Positions 17,145 through 25,403 of a stretch of 64,000 bases of DNA are shown here, in pieces. The stretch is from Panacagrimonas sp. (lineage in GTDB: Bacteria; Pseudomonadota; Gammaproteobacteria; Nevskiales; Nevskiaceae). The stretch lies in contig NZ_JAJFBP010000014.1 in the NCBI RefSeq assembly GCF_020697055.1, forward strand, positions 1-64,000, written 5' to 3'. The notes beneath the pieces were generated by a model. That model made no database searches. It was given only the letters and a program-made list of their open reading frames with translations, and was not told the DNA's origin. The translations under genes and the position numbers were made by a program. Within the stretch, counting starts at the first letter, position 1; every line of letters starts with the position of its first letter.

Positions 17145-18698
17145 TCAGACGGGTTCGCGCACCGTCATCGGCACGGTCCGATAGGCCTTGCCGTCGAACC
17201 GCGCCATCTGCGAGCGATACTGCGTCGCCAGGCCCGGGTACATCGTCGAGTTGAAGCCGTCCTCGGTGAGATACCAGCTCTTGCAGCCGGAGTTCCAGTT
17301 GGTGCGACGCAGCCGCTTCTGGATCTCGTCGTTGTGCGCTTTCTGCACCTCGGGTTTGACGTCGAGCACCGCGAGGTCCTCGCCCAGCAGCTTGCCCACG
17401 CCGCGCACGATGTAGCCGATCTGCGCTTCCATGTAGACCAGCGCCGAGTTGTGGCCGGGGCCGGAATTCGGGCCGAACGTGAGGAACACGTTCGGATAGC
17501 CCGAGACGTTGACGCTCTTGTAGGCCTGCGCGCCGCGCGCCCAGTCCGAATCGAGATTGCGTCCGCCAAGACCGGTGACCGGAAACGGACTGCCCGCCTT
17601 GCTCACGTCAAATCCGGTGGCGAACACGATGCAGTCGAACTGGTGCTCGATGCCTTCGACGGTACGGATTCCCTTGGGCGACATGCCCGCGATCGGCCAC
17701 GTCACGAGCTCGCAGTTCGGCGCCTGCAGGCTCTTGTACCAATCGTTGGAAATCAGAATGCGCTTGCAGCCGAGGCGGAAGTCCGGCGTGAGCTGCCGGC
17801 GCAGCCAGGGATCCTTGACCTCGCTGCGCAGGTACATGCGCATCAGGCGTTCCATCACCGAGGTCATCGGCGTGGTCCACACCACCCCGAGCGCCATCGA
17901 CTCGTGCACCCAGAACAGCAGCTCGCGGAACGCCGACTGCGCCGCTGGCACGCGTGCAAACAGCTTCTTGCTCCACTCCGGCGACACGTAGTCCGGGCGC
18001 GGCATCACCCATCCGGGCGTGCGCTGGAACACCTTGACCTGCGCGGCCTGCTTCACCAGTTCCGGCACGATCTGGATGCTGCTGGCGCCGGTACCGACGA
18101 CCGCCACCTTCTTGCCGCGAAAGTCGTAGCCGTGGTCCCAGCGTGCGCTGTGGATCTTGTGCCCTCGATAGGTCTCAAGGCCGGGAATCTTCGGCCAGCT
18201 CGAATTGCTCAGCGGTCCCTGGCACATGACGACCGCGCGCGCGCGGTGCGTCTGGCCGTCGGCGGTGTTCACGTTCCAGATTCCGGCGGGTTCGTCGAAC
18301 ACCATGCCGGTGACGTTCTGACCGAAGCGGATCAGCCGCTCGAGATCGAAGCGCTTCACCAGCTGGCGGATGTAGCCCAGGATCTCCCCGCTGCCGGAGA
18401 AACTTCTGGACCAATCCGGGTTCTGCGCGAACGAATACGAGTACAGGTTCGAGACGATGTCGCAGGCCGCGCCCGGATACTGGTTGTCACGCCAGGTGCC
18501 GCCCACTTCCGTGCCGCGCTCGAGGATCACCACGTTGTGCACGCCCGCCTGGCGCAGCCGGATCGCGGTCCCCAGGCCCGCGAAGCCGGCGCCGACGATC
18601 AGCACGTCGACCATCTTCTGCGATGGCTTGGGCGTCTCGTCGACCACGATCGTCGCCTTCTTGCGACGCTTGAATCCGGGGATGCGGATGTCGTTCAT
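17145..18698 (-). CDS. Baeyer-Villiger-type flavin monooxygenase
   Basis: This 517-residue protein has an FAD-binding GAGFAG (36-41), an NADPH-binding GTGASS (202-207), and between them YRGHKIHSARWD (177-188). That is the Baeyer-Villiger fingerprint FxGxxxHxxxW with Tyr for Phe. It would insert oxygen next to a carbonyl of a ketone, using NADPH and O2. The Lys-rich N-terminal extension before the first Gly motif is longer than in cyclohexanone monooxygenase. Neighbours are SDRs, which could make the ketone, and a di-iron protein. A steroid, terpene or long-chain ketone substrate is possible but not shown. Confidence 0.9.
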   Translation of the reverse strand: MNDIRIPGFKRRKKATIVVDETPKPSQKMVDVLIVGAGFAGLGTAIRLRQAGVHNVVILERGTEVGGTWRDNQYPGAACDIVSNLYSYSFAQNPDWSRSFSGSGEILGYIRQLVKRFDLERLIRFGQNVTGMVFDEPAGIWNVNTADGQTHRARAVVMCQGPLSNSSWPKIPGLETYRGHKIHSARWDHGYDFRGKKVAVVGTGASSIQIVPELVKQAAQVKVFQRTPGWVMPRPDYVSPEWSKKLFARVPAAQSAFRELLFWVHESMALGVVWTTPMTSVMERLMRMYLRSEVKDPWLRRQLTPDFRLGCKRILISNDWYKSLQAPNCELVTWPIAGMSPKGIRTVEGIEHQFDCIVFATGFDVSKAGSPFPVTGLGGRNLDSDWARGAQAYKSVNVSGYPNVFLTFGPNSGPGHNSALVYMEAQIGYIVRGVGKLLGEDLAVLDVKPEVQKAHNDEIQKRLRRTNWNSGCKSWYLTEDGFNSTMYPGLATQYRSQMARFDGKAYRTVPMTVREPV

Positions 18699-18768
18699 GA
18701 GGATCCTCGATGTCTTGTAGCCCGGGCGCAGCCCGGGGTCGTCCGCCGGGCCGCGCCCGGCCCACGAA

Positions 18769-19698
18769 TCACGCCGCCGGCTTCCAGGTCAGCTGCTTGA
18801 CCCAGGTCGGCACGGGCGGCAGCGCGCGCGGGGGGATCTTCGCGGTGAGTTTCACCAGCGCGTCGACCGGCACGTGGTAGGCCCGGTTGGCGCGGTCGAT
18901 CACCCAGCGCCCCTGGCGCGAGATCAGGCGGAACCACGGATTGCGGCGCCCGCCCGGGGTGCCGCCGATGCGCTCGTACTTCTGCACCGCGGTGTAGAGC
19001 TTTTCTTCCTTCAGGCCCAGCTCGACGAGGTTGTCGCGCATCTTGTTGAGCAGCGGCAGGTACGAGGCGATGCCGATCATCAGCCGCGGGTCGAGCAGCT
19101 TGGCCACGAACTCCAGCGTCTGCCGATACAGCGGGCCGTGTCCCAGCATTTCCAGCACGTGGAAGTCGACGCCCAGGTGGCGCGCCTCGTCGGCGTTGAT
19201 CTTCTCGAATGCGGCGTGGCACACCGGATCGTCCACCGTGTCGAGCAGGAACTTGCACAGTGCGCCGTCGAGCGTGATCTCGAGCATCGGGATCACCGAC
19301 CCGAGCACCGACAGCGGCATGTCGTCCGCGTAGGTGTCGAGCCACTCGACCACCAGGCGGATGTTGATGTTGGGTTCGGGCAGCGTGTCGGCATCGTCGA
19401 GCATGCCCCAGCGCTTCATCAGCGCCATCTCGGCATTGGCGTGCTTCTGCTCCTCTGCATGGAAGTAGCGGTAGATCTCGCGCAGGTCCTCGGTCGGCGC
19501 CTTCTTGGCCATCGCCGCGAAGCCGCGCGCACCGACATGCTCGATCCACATCAGATCGGCCATGAAGGCCTTGAGCTTGGGATACAGCTCCTTGTTTTCG
19601 GTCACCAGCTCGCGACCGGGTGCGTCCCAGTCGATGTCGGCGAGCGCCCATTGGCTGTCCTTGATCTTGGCCAGCATCTTGTCGAGTTCGAGTTGCAT
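18769..19698 (-). CDS. Ferritin-like di-iron protein
   Basis: This 309-residue protein starts at the ATG at 19698 with GGAG eight bases upstream. A full di-iron ligand set is visible: Glu53, Glu83xxHis86 (EQKH), Glu140 and Glu171xxHis174 (EARH) on predicted long helices. The C-terminal 90 residues are basic and proline-rich (PRALPPVPTW). The arrangement is that of ferritin-like oxidases or oxygenases, not of iron-storage ferritin. In a cluster with a Baeyer-Villiger enzyme, SDRs and a second metal protein it is a candidate hydroxylase or aldehyde-forming oxygenase. Function is inferred. Confidence 0.8.
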   Translation of the reverse strand: MQLELDKMLAKIKDSQWALADIDWDAPGRELVTENKELYPKLKAFMADLMWIEHVGARGFAAMAKKAPTEDLREIYRYFHAEEQKHANAEMALMKRWGMLDDADTLPEPNINIRLVVEWLDTYADDMPLSVLGSVIPMLEITLDGALCKFLLDTVDDPVCHAAFEKINADEARHLGVDFHVLEMLGHGPLYRQTLEFVAKLLDPRLMIGIASYLPLLNKMRDNLVELGLKEEKLYTAVQKYERIGGTPGGRRNPWFRLISRQGRWVIDRANRAYHVPVDALVKLTAKIPPRALPPVPTWVKQLTWKPAA

Positions 19699-19722
19699 TG
19701 CAGGCTCCTCCCGCTCAAAAGC

Positions 19723-19798
19723 GTTGAACGCAAAGTCGCAAAGGACGCAGAGCAACCAGATGCAAGAGGCTTTGCGTCCTCTGCGCCTTTGCGTTGAA
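19723..19798. repeat. Imperfect inverted repeat of the AACGCAAAG...CGCAGAG type
   Basis: The gap between two genes is a dyad: GTTGAACGCAAAG-TCGCAAAGGACGCAGAG on the left (19723-19752) and its near complement ending CTTTGCGTTGAA on the right (19770-19798). Related CAAAGGCGCAGAGGACGCAAAG elements are common intergenic repeats in proteobacteria. The RNA would form a long hairpin and may protect or attenuate the operon transcript. Confidence 0.75.
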
Positions 19799-19805
19799 TT
19801 TCCTT

Positions 19806-20633
19806 TCAGCCTTTCGCCGCGATCAGCCGGTTGAGCACGCCGGCACCGCGCGCGTACAGCGAGGGCGCAAGACGCTTCATGCGCCAGATGGTCCGTGCGT
19901 CGAGCTGCGGCAGGACGTAGAGCTGGTTGCGATCCAGCGCATCGAGCGTCTGGCGTGCGACGCCGTCGGCCTCGACGCCGGCCCACTTCATGACCTTGTT
20001 GGCGAACCCCGACGCGTTTCCGGCGATGCGTCCGTCGCGCACGATGTTGGTCTTCACGAACGTCGGGCACAGCGCGGTGACGTGCAGCCCGCTGCCCTGG
20101 AATTCCGCGGCCATCGTTTCGGTGAGCGCGAGCACCGCCGACTTGCTCACGTTGTAGGGGCCCATGGTCGGCGCCGCGGCGAAGCTCGCGGTGGATCCCA
20201 CGTTGATGATTCCGCCGCGTCCCTGGGCACGCAGTCGCGGCGTGAACACGTGGCAGCCGTGGATCACGCCCCAGAGATTGACGCCCAGCACCCAGTGCCA
20301 GTCGTCCATCGTGGTCTCGCCCACAGGCGATCCGCCGGCCCCCACTCCGGCGTTGTTGATCACGACGTCGATCGGCGATTGCAGCCAGCGCTCGGCGTCC
20401 GCGGCCAGTGCCTCGACCTGGTCGAGGTGCGACACATCGGTCCGCACCGCGGTGGCGGTTCCGCCGTCGGCCTCGATCAGCGCCACGGTCGCCTGGGCCG
20501 ACGCCAGATCGATGTCGGAACAGACCACGCGGCCGCCGCGACGGGCCAGTTCGAGAGCGAATGCGCGGCCGATGCCGCTGCCGGCGCCCGTGACGACGGC
20601 ACCCGCGTTGGAGGTGAGTCTCTGTTTGGCCAC
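19806..20633 (-). CDS. SDR family oxidoreductase
   Basis: This 275-residue short-chain dehydrogenase has TGAGSGIGRA, NNAGVG and active-site YNVSK. I chose the GTG at 20633 (VAKQRLTSNAGAV) with GGGGA just upstream; another GTG at 20675 would add 14 residues. The C-terminal 55 residues extend beyond the fold (LPQLDARTIWRMKRLAPSLY) with an amphipathic basic helix, as in lipid-active SDRs. Asp after the second strand (CSDIDLA) suggests NAD. It lies 75 bases from the PF10118 gene in the TetR-facing cluster. Confidence 0.9.
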   Translation of the reverse strand: MAKQRLTSNAGAVVTGAGSGIGRAFALELARRGGRVVCSDIDLASAQATVALIEADGGTATAVRTDVSHLDQVEALAADAERWLQSPIDVVINNAGVGAGGSPVGETTMDDWHWVLGVNLWGVIHGCHVFTPRLRAQGRGGIINVGSTASFAAAPTMGPYNVSKSAVLALTETMAAEFQGSGLHVTALCPTFVKTNIVRDGRIAGNASGFANKVMKWAGVEADGVARQTLDALDRNQLYVLPQLDARTIWRMKRLAPSLYARGAGVLNRLIAAKG

Positions 20634-20708
20634 GACGAGTCCCCTGCGTTGGCCCCTCTGAAGAGCGCCCCGCACCGGATGCTCGCGGTTCGGGGCATTG
20701 CGACCGGC

Positions 20709-21620
20709 TTACGCCGCCGCCGAGAGCGGCGCCTGACGGCGCGCGTAGGGCGCGCTGAACTGCTCGATGCCCTCGAGGTAGTGGCTGTTGTCGTCGTCCC
20801 AGGGATGGAAGTCGGGGCGGAAGTACGAGAACCAGGGACGCGCCATCTTGCGCAGGAACCCGACCTCGCCCATCGCCATCTTCCAGCAGGCCTTCCAACC
20901 CTCGAGGTCGGTGAGCTTGCCTTCCTGGCGCACGAAGTTGGCGTAGTGCGGCAGCACCATGCCCCAGAAGATCGCCGTCGCCAGCACCAGCCCGAAAGCG
21001 CGGATGATGTAGGCCTTCGCGCCGCGGCCTTGCGTGGCTTCCCACACGTCGTAGGCCACGCCCTTGTGCTCGGTCTCTTCCAGCGCGTGCCAGCGCCACA
21101 GCGCGTGATAGCCCGGCTCGGCGTTCTCGGTGACGCGCGGCTCCTTGAGCAGGCCGTCGGCCATGATCGCGGTCAGGTGCTCGAGCGCGATGGTGGCGGA
21201 CAGCTGGAAGGACGGCGTGCCGTTGGACGCGAAAAAGTCGAGCAGCTTCTTGACGCGCTTTTCGAACACCGCGGCCGAAGGCAGGCGCTCGAACATCCGG
21301 GCGTTGTACTCATCGTGCTCGCGGCCGTGCATCGCTTCCTGGCCGATGAAGGCGGTCGCCGCCTTCTTCAGCTCGGGGTCCTGGATCTGGTCGCGGTAAT
21401 GGCGCACGGCGTCGATGAAGAAACGCTCGCCCACCGGGATCACCAACGACATCGTGTTCATCAGGTGCGTGAAGTGCACGCCGCCATTGCCGACCCAGTC
21501 CTGCACGCGATCGGCCGGCAGCGGAAACTGCAGGTCGCGGCGCGTCGGCATGACCGATCCGGACTTGGCGTTGCGGGCGGCGGAAGACTTCTTCGCGGAC
21601 TTCAGCGGGGTATCGCTCAT
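20709..21620 (-). CDS. Predicted metal-dependent hydrolase, PF10118 family
   Basis: This 303-residue protein starts at the ATG at 21620 with AGGAG upstream. After a basic N-terminus (about residues 1-25) it has helical segments carrying conserved Glu and His: GQEAMHGREHDEYN and WRWHALEETEHKGVAYD. That pattern looks like a ferritin-like metal site, and the sequence matches the PF10118 'metal-dependent hydrolase' family. A hydrophobic stretch (IIRAFGLVLATAIFWGMVL) suggests membrane contact. The activity of this family is not established. It is the first gene after the operator dyad at 21669-21707. Confidence 0.82.
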   Translation of the reverse strand: MSDTPLKSAKKSSAARNAKSGSVMPTRRDLQFPLPADRVQDWVGNGGVHFTHLMNTMSLVIPVGERFFIDAVRHYRDQIQDPELKKAATAFIGQEAMHGREHDEYNARMFERLPSAAVFEKRVKKLLDFFASNGTPSFQLSATIALEHLTAIMADGLLKEPRVTENAEPGYHALWRWHALEETEHKGVAYDVWEATQGRGAKAYIIRAFGLVLATAIFWGMVLPHYANFVRQEGKLTDLEGWKACWKMAMGEVGFLRKMARPWFSYFRPDFHPWDDDNSHYLEGIEQFSAPYARRQAPLSAAA

Positions 21621-21668
21621 GACGTTCTCGCTCCTTCTCATCGACCCGCGTCGCACCGGCGGCGCGGG

Positions 21669-21707
21669 GTATACAATCGTCTACCGGCACAGTAGACGAC
21701 TGTATAC
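21669..21707. promoter_or_regulatory. Operator-like inverted repeat between TetR and the PF10118 gene
   Basis: GTATACAATCGTCTA (21669-21683) and TAGACGACTGTATAC (21693-21707) are complementary at 14 of 15 positions across a 9-base spacer. The site is 49 bases before the minus-strand ATG and 57 bases before the TetR start, the classic place for autoregulation plus control of a divergent operon. TetR binding is inferred. Confidence 0.8.
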
Positions 21708-21763
21708 AAAGACGTCAACACCATCTGTGCCATTGTTCACTGATCACGTTGCAATCCATTCTT

Positions 21764-22492
21764 TTGAAAAAAAATTCAGGTAAATCGGAGGCCCGGGAGA
21801 GGGTCGCCGATCGCCCGCTCAGCGGGCGTCAGAGGCTGATGAACGCTGCGTTGGAGCTGGCTGCGACGACCCGCAGCCTGGCGTCGCTGGGCTTGCGCGA
21901 GGTCGCCCGTCAGGCCGGACTCAATCCCAACACCTTCTATCGGCACTTCAAGGACTTCGACGACCTGGGCGTGGCGATGCTCGACGAGCTCGGTGCCGAA
22001 CTGCGCGGCGGTCTGCGCGAGCGGCGCATGCGGCCCGCGGCCAAGGGCTTTCGGCTTTCCGATCTGAGCGATCCGGCCGAGGGACTGGCGCAGGCCCAGG
22101 CGCTGGCACGCGAATCGGTCGGACTGGTGCTGGATTTCGTGATGGACCACCGCGAGGCCTACATCGTCGGCATCCGCGAGCTGCACGGCACCAGCCCGGT
22201 GATGCGCAAGGCGATGCGCGACATGCTCGAAGGCATCGCACAGGACATGACCGAGGACCTGCTCGGCGTGCTCAAGCTGCCGGGCGTGGAGCACGATGAG
22301 CTGATCGAGATTGCGCGGGTGATCGTGCGCCAGATGGTGTTCTTCTCGATGGACTACCTCGAGGAGCCCTCGCGCCAGAAACAGATCAAGCGCGACGCCG
22401 AGCGCTTCATCCTGCTGCTGTTCTGGGGGGCGATCGCGGCGCGCCAACCGGGACTGCTGGCGCAAGCGGGCCTGAAGTTTCCAGACGTCTGA
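21764..22492 (+). CDS. TetR family regulator, FabR-like DNA-binding domain
   Basis: This protein of about 242 residues has a helix-turn-helix (GLREVAR, NPNTFYRHFKDFDDLG) close to FabR and DesT, which sense acyl chains. The start is uncertain. No ATG precedes the first helix; TTG codons at 21764 and 21749 are in frame, and the ATG at 21838 would cut into helix 1. I list 21764. It is divergent from the five-gene minus cluster and the operator lies between them, so it probably represses that cluster until an acyl-CoA or related lipid binds. It ends nine bases before the convergent acyltransferase. Confidence 0.82.
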   Translation: MKKNSGKSEARERVADRPLSGRQRLMNAALELAATTRSLASLGLREVARQAGLNPNTFYRHFKDFDDLGVAMLDELGAELRGGLRERRMRPAAKGFRLSDLSDPAEGLAQAQALARESVGLVLDFVMDHREAYIVGIRELHGTSPVMRKAMRDMLEGIAQDMTEDLLGVLKLPGVEHDELIEIARVIVRQMVFFSMDYLEEPSRQKQIKRDAERFILLLFWGAIAARQPGLLAQAGLKFPDV

Positions 22493-22501
22493 AGCGGCCG
22501 C

Positions 22502-23377
22502 TCAGCGCTTCTTGTAGACGTTGCGCTGGCCGGCCTGGCGACGGCGAAAGCGCTTGTAGCTCCACCAGTACTGTTCGGGAAGATGCGTGAGGACCGACTC
22601 GATGCCGCGATTGAGCGCCGCGGCGCCTTCCTCGGCGTCGGCGATGCCGGCGACACCCAGCGGCTTCACGTGGAAGCGAAAACCGCGGCCCCAGGGCAGG
22701 CGTTCGGCGTAGCAGAAGCACACCGGTGCGTGCGTGCGCGATGCCAGCTTGCTGACCAGCTCGGTGGTGTGCGCTGGGATCCCAAACAGCGGCGCGAACA
22801 CCCCCGATCCGCGCGGCGGATCCTGGTCGGGCAGCACGCCGATCATCTCGCCGTTGCGCAGCGCCTGGAGCAGCGCCTTCACGCCGGCGCCGTTGGTCGG
22901 CACCAGGTTGGCCCCCAGGCGCGACCGGCCTTCGAGGATCAGCTCGTCGATCGCTCCTTTCTGCGGCTTGTAGAGCGACGTGATGCGTCCCACCGACGCG
23001 CAGAACATGCCGGCCAGCTCCCACGAACCGATGTGCGGACACAGCACGATGCAGCCGCCCTGCCCGGCCAGATCCCGCAGACGCGCCTCGGCGACGGGAT
23101 CGTGCATCCACTTGCGCAGGCGCGCCTCGGGACCGAACCAGATCGCGGGCGACTCGAGCACCGCCTTGACGAAATGCAGCAGCGAGCGGCGTGCGAGGTC
23201 GCGACGCTCGGCCTCGGGCAGTTCCGGCAGGCACAGCTCCAGATGGCGCAGGGCGACCTGCTTGCGCGAATTCGGCAAAAGCCAGAGCAACGTGCCGATG
23301 ATCGACGCCAGACCGTGAACGACCGCCAGCGGCAGGTATCCCAGGCCGACCAGCAGCCCACGAAGAAGAAATCGCAT
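22502..23377 (-). CDS. Lysophospholipid/lipid A-type acyltransferase (LpxL/HtrB family)
   Basis: This 291-residue inner-membrane protein has an N-terminal hydrophobic helix (about residues 1-30). The acyltransferase motif HIGSWE (His-x4-Glu) occurs in the CPHIGSWELAGMF stretch, followed by GVLPDQDPPRGSG and AERLPWGRGF. LpxL/LpxM enzymes move a fatty acyl chain from acyl carrier protein to lipid A, and the length fits. The start is the ATG at 23377 (MRFLLRGLL). It is divergent from dtd. Whether it acts on lipid A or on another lipid, as some paralogues do, is open. Confidence 0.88.
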   Translation of the reverse strand: MRFLLRGLLVGLGYLPLAVVHGLASIIGTLLWLLPNSRKQVALRHLELCLPELPEAERRDLARRSLLHFVKAVLESPAIWFGPEARLRKWMHDPVAEARLRDLAGQGGCIVLCPHIGSWELAGMFCASVGRITSLYKPQKGAIDELILEGRSRLGANLVPTNGAGVKALLQALRNGEMIGVLPDQDPPRGSGVFAPLFGIPAHTTELVSKLASRTHAPVCFCYAERLPWGRGFRFHVKPLGVAGIADAEEGAAALNRGIESVLTHLPEQYWWSYKRFRRRQAGQRNVYKKR

Positions 23378-23427
23378 CCGGCAATTGTTGCATGCTGCCG
23401 ACCCATGAAACTGTCTGCGCACCCGCG

Positions 23428-23865
23428 ATGATCGGACTGCTCCAGCGCGTCACGCACGCGCGCGTCGAGGTCGACGGCCAGTGCATCGGCCGCATCGAGG
23501 CGGGCCTGCTGGTGCTGGTGGGCGTCCAGGCCGAGGACGACGAATCGCGCGCCGCGCGCCTGCTCGAACGCCTGCTGGGATATCGCGTCTTCCCCGACGC
23601 GGAGGGGCGCATGAACCGCTCGCTGCGCGACACCGGCGGCGGGCTGCTGCTGGTCCCGCAGTTCACGCTGGCGGCCGACACCCGCAAGGGCGCCCGCGCG
23701 GGCTTTTCCACCGCGGCGCCGCCGGACCGCGCCGCGGCCCTGTTCGGGCACCTGGCCGGACTCGCCCGTTCGGCCCACGCCGATGTCGCCTGCGGCCGTT
23801 TCGGTGCCGACATGCAGGTCAGCCTGACCAACGACGGGCCCGTCACCTTCTGGCTGGAAGCCTGA
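23428..23865 (+). CDS. dtd: D-aminoacyl-tRNA deacylase
   Basis: This 145-residue enzyme hydrolyses D-aminoacyl-tRNA and mischarged glycyl-tRNA. The ATG at 23428 gives the canonical start (MIGLLQRVTHARVEVDG); the frame is open to 23392. The active-site strand reads VPQFTLAAD, with Pro where Escherichia coli has Ser in SQFT. The Gly-cis-Pro motif is NDGPVTFWLE at the C-terminus. It precedes hisB by 45 bases and may be co-transcribed. Confidence 0.93.
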   Translation: MIGLLQRVTHARVEVDGQCIGRIEAGLLVLVGVQAEDDESRAARLLERLLGYRVFPDAEGRMNRSLRDTGGGLLLVPQFTLAADTRKGARAGFSTAAPPDRAAALFGHLAGLARSAHADVACGRFGADMQVSLTNDGPVTFWLEA

Positions 23866-23910
23866 CCTGGGCGTATCCTTGCGCCCCCTTGCAACACCCG
23901 CCCAGCCGTA

Positions 23911-24504
23911 ATGCCCGCCCGTTCCGCCCGCGTCTCGCGCCAGACCAAAGAGACGACCATCCTCGTCGAGATCAGCCTCGAGGGCACCGGTGCGGCGCAG
24001 CTGGCCACCGGTCTTCCGTTCCTGGATCACATGCTCGATCAGGTCGCGCGGCATGGCCTGATCGACCTGACCGTGAAGGCCGAGGGCGACCTGCACATCG
24101 ACGCGCACCACACGGTCGAGGACATCGGCATCACGCTGGGCCAGGCCTTCGACCAGGCCGTCGGCGACAAGAAGGGCATCACCCGCTACGGACATGCCTA
24201 CGTTCCGCTCGACGAGGCGCTGTCGCGCGTGGTCGTCGACCTGTCGGGCCGTCCGGGGCTGGAGTGGTTCGTCGAGTTCCCGCGCGCACGCATCGCCGAG
24301 TTCGACGTGGACCTCTTCCGGGAGTTCTTCCAGGGATTCGTCAACCACGCCAAGGCCACGCTGCACGTCGACGCGTTGCGCGGTCGCAATGCGCATCACA
24401 TCGCCGAGACCATCTTCAAGGCGTTCGGCCGCGCGCTGCGCATGGCGGTGACGCCGGATCCGCGCATGGGCGACGTCACCCCGTCCACCAAGGGCTCTCT
24501 GTAG
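23911..24504 (+). CDS. hisB: Imidazoleglycerol-phosphate dehydratase
   Basis: This 197-residue single-domain enzyme catalyses the sixth step of histidine synthesis, removing water from imidazole glycerol phosphate. Metal-binding motifs [24 protein letters not shown] and [19 protein letters not shown] are intact. It lacks the phosphatase half of the enteric bifunctional HisB, so histidinol-phosphate phosphatase must be encoded elsewhere. It heads the hisB-H-A-F-E run. Confidence 0.97.
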   Translation: MPARSARVSRQTKETTILVEISLEGTGAAQLATGLPFLDHMLDQVARHGLIDLTVKAEGDLHIDAHHTVEDIGITLGQAFDQAVGDKKGITRYGHAYVPLDEALSRVVVDLSGRPGLEWFVEFPRARIAEFDVDLFREFFQGFVNHAKATLHVDALRGRNAHHIAETIFKAFGRALRMAVTPDPRMGDVTPSTKGSL

Positions 24505-24575
24505 CTCCCATCACAGAGAACGGTTCAGTGCCGCGAGCTGCCCTCACCCCACCGTCTGCTCCGCAGACGGTTCCC

Positions 24576-24600
24576 CCCTCTCCCGCTGTGCGGGAGAGGG
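24576..24600. repeat. CCCTCTCCCGC hairpin repeat between hisB and hisH
   Basis: A perfect 11-bp inverted repeat (CCCTCTCCCGC, loop TGT, GCGGGAGAGGG) fills the hisB-hisH gap. Copies of this element are widespread between proteobacterial genes. Without a T run it is unlikely to stop transcription of the his genes. Confidence 0.75.
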
Positions 24601-24624
24601 ACGCAAGCCGGAGCTGAAGCTCCG

Positions 24625-25269
24625 ATGGCAGTTATTGGCGTCATCGATTACGGGATGGGCAATCTGCACTCGCTCGGCAAGTCGCTCGAGCGGGTGGCGG
24701 CATCCGATCGCATCGAGATCTCGTTCGATCCGGAAAAGCTCAATCGCTGCGACAAGCTCGTGCTGCCGGGAGTCGGCGGCGTGCGCGGCTGCATGAACGA
24801 ACTGCGCCGGCTCGAGCTCAACGATCTGGTGGTCGAGGCTTCGCAGCGCGTACCGATGCTCGGCGTCTGCCTGGGCATGCAGGTGATGCTCGATTTCTCC
24901 GAGGAGAACGAGGGCGTGCAGGCGCTCGGACTGTTTCCCGGCGAGGTCGTGCGATTTCCGGATCCGGATCCCGATGGCGGCGTCGATCGGCTCAAGGTTC
25001 CGCACATGGGCTGGAACCGGGTGCGCCAATCGCGTCCGCACCCGGTCTGGGAGGGCGTGCCCGACGACAGCTGGTTCTACTTCGTGCACAGCTACCACGC
25101 GCGCCCGCGCAATCCCGAACACAGCATCGGCACCGCCGACTACGGCCACGAGTTCACCTGCGCCATCGCGCGCGACAACCTCGTGGCGTTCCAATTCCAC
25201 CCGGAGAAGAGCCAGGGTGCGGGCCTGCGCCTGCTGGCGAATTTCGCGCGCTGGGACGGCACGCTTTGA
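24625..25269 (+). CDS. hisH: Imidazole glycerol phosphate synthase, glutaminase subunit
   Basis: This 214-residue class I glutamine amidotransferase releases ammonia for HisF. The triad is Cys82 (GVCLGMQ), His192 and Glu194 (FHPEKSQ). The start MAVIGVIDYGMGNLHSL is typical. It follows hisB by 120 bases that contain a hairpin repeat, and precedes hisA by 134 bases, so the run is looser than in enteric bacteria. Confidence 0.97.
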   Translation: MAVIGVIDYGMGNLHSLGKSLERVAASDRIEISFDPEKLNRCDKLVLPGVGGVRGCMNELRRLELNDLVVEASQRVPMLGVCLGMQVMLDFSEENEGVQALGLFPGEVVRFPDPDPDGGVDRLKVPHMGWNRVRQSRPHPVWEGVPDDSWFYFVHSYHARPRNPEHSIGTADYGHEFTCAIARDNLVAFQFHPEKSQGAGLRLLANFARWDGTL

Positions 25270-25403
25270 CCCCGGTACGACCCTATTGCCTCGCTGCTGC
25301 CAGTTAAGGCACAGTCGCGCGCATCGGGGATCCCTAAAAAACCGCTCTGAAGCGCTAGCTTCCTCTCCCTCGCGAACCCTTCCGGCCGCCGGCCCCGCCC
25401 CGC

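Noticed and set aside
18769..21099. Continuous minus-strand frame of 776 codons covering the di-iron protein and running upstream through the SDR and into the PF10118 gene
   Set aside because: Only the last 309 codons from the ATG at 19698 are protein-like. The rest is the wrong frame of the SDR and PF10118 genes.
24576..24600. His-operon attenuator between hisB and hisH
   Set aside because: The hairpin has no T run, no His-rich leader peptide and matches a general intergenic repeat.
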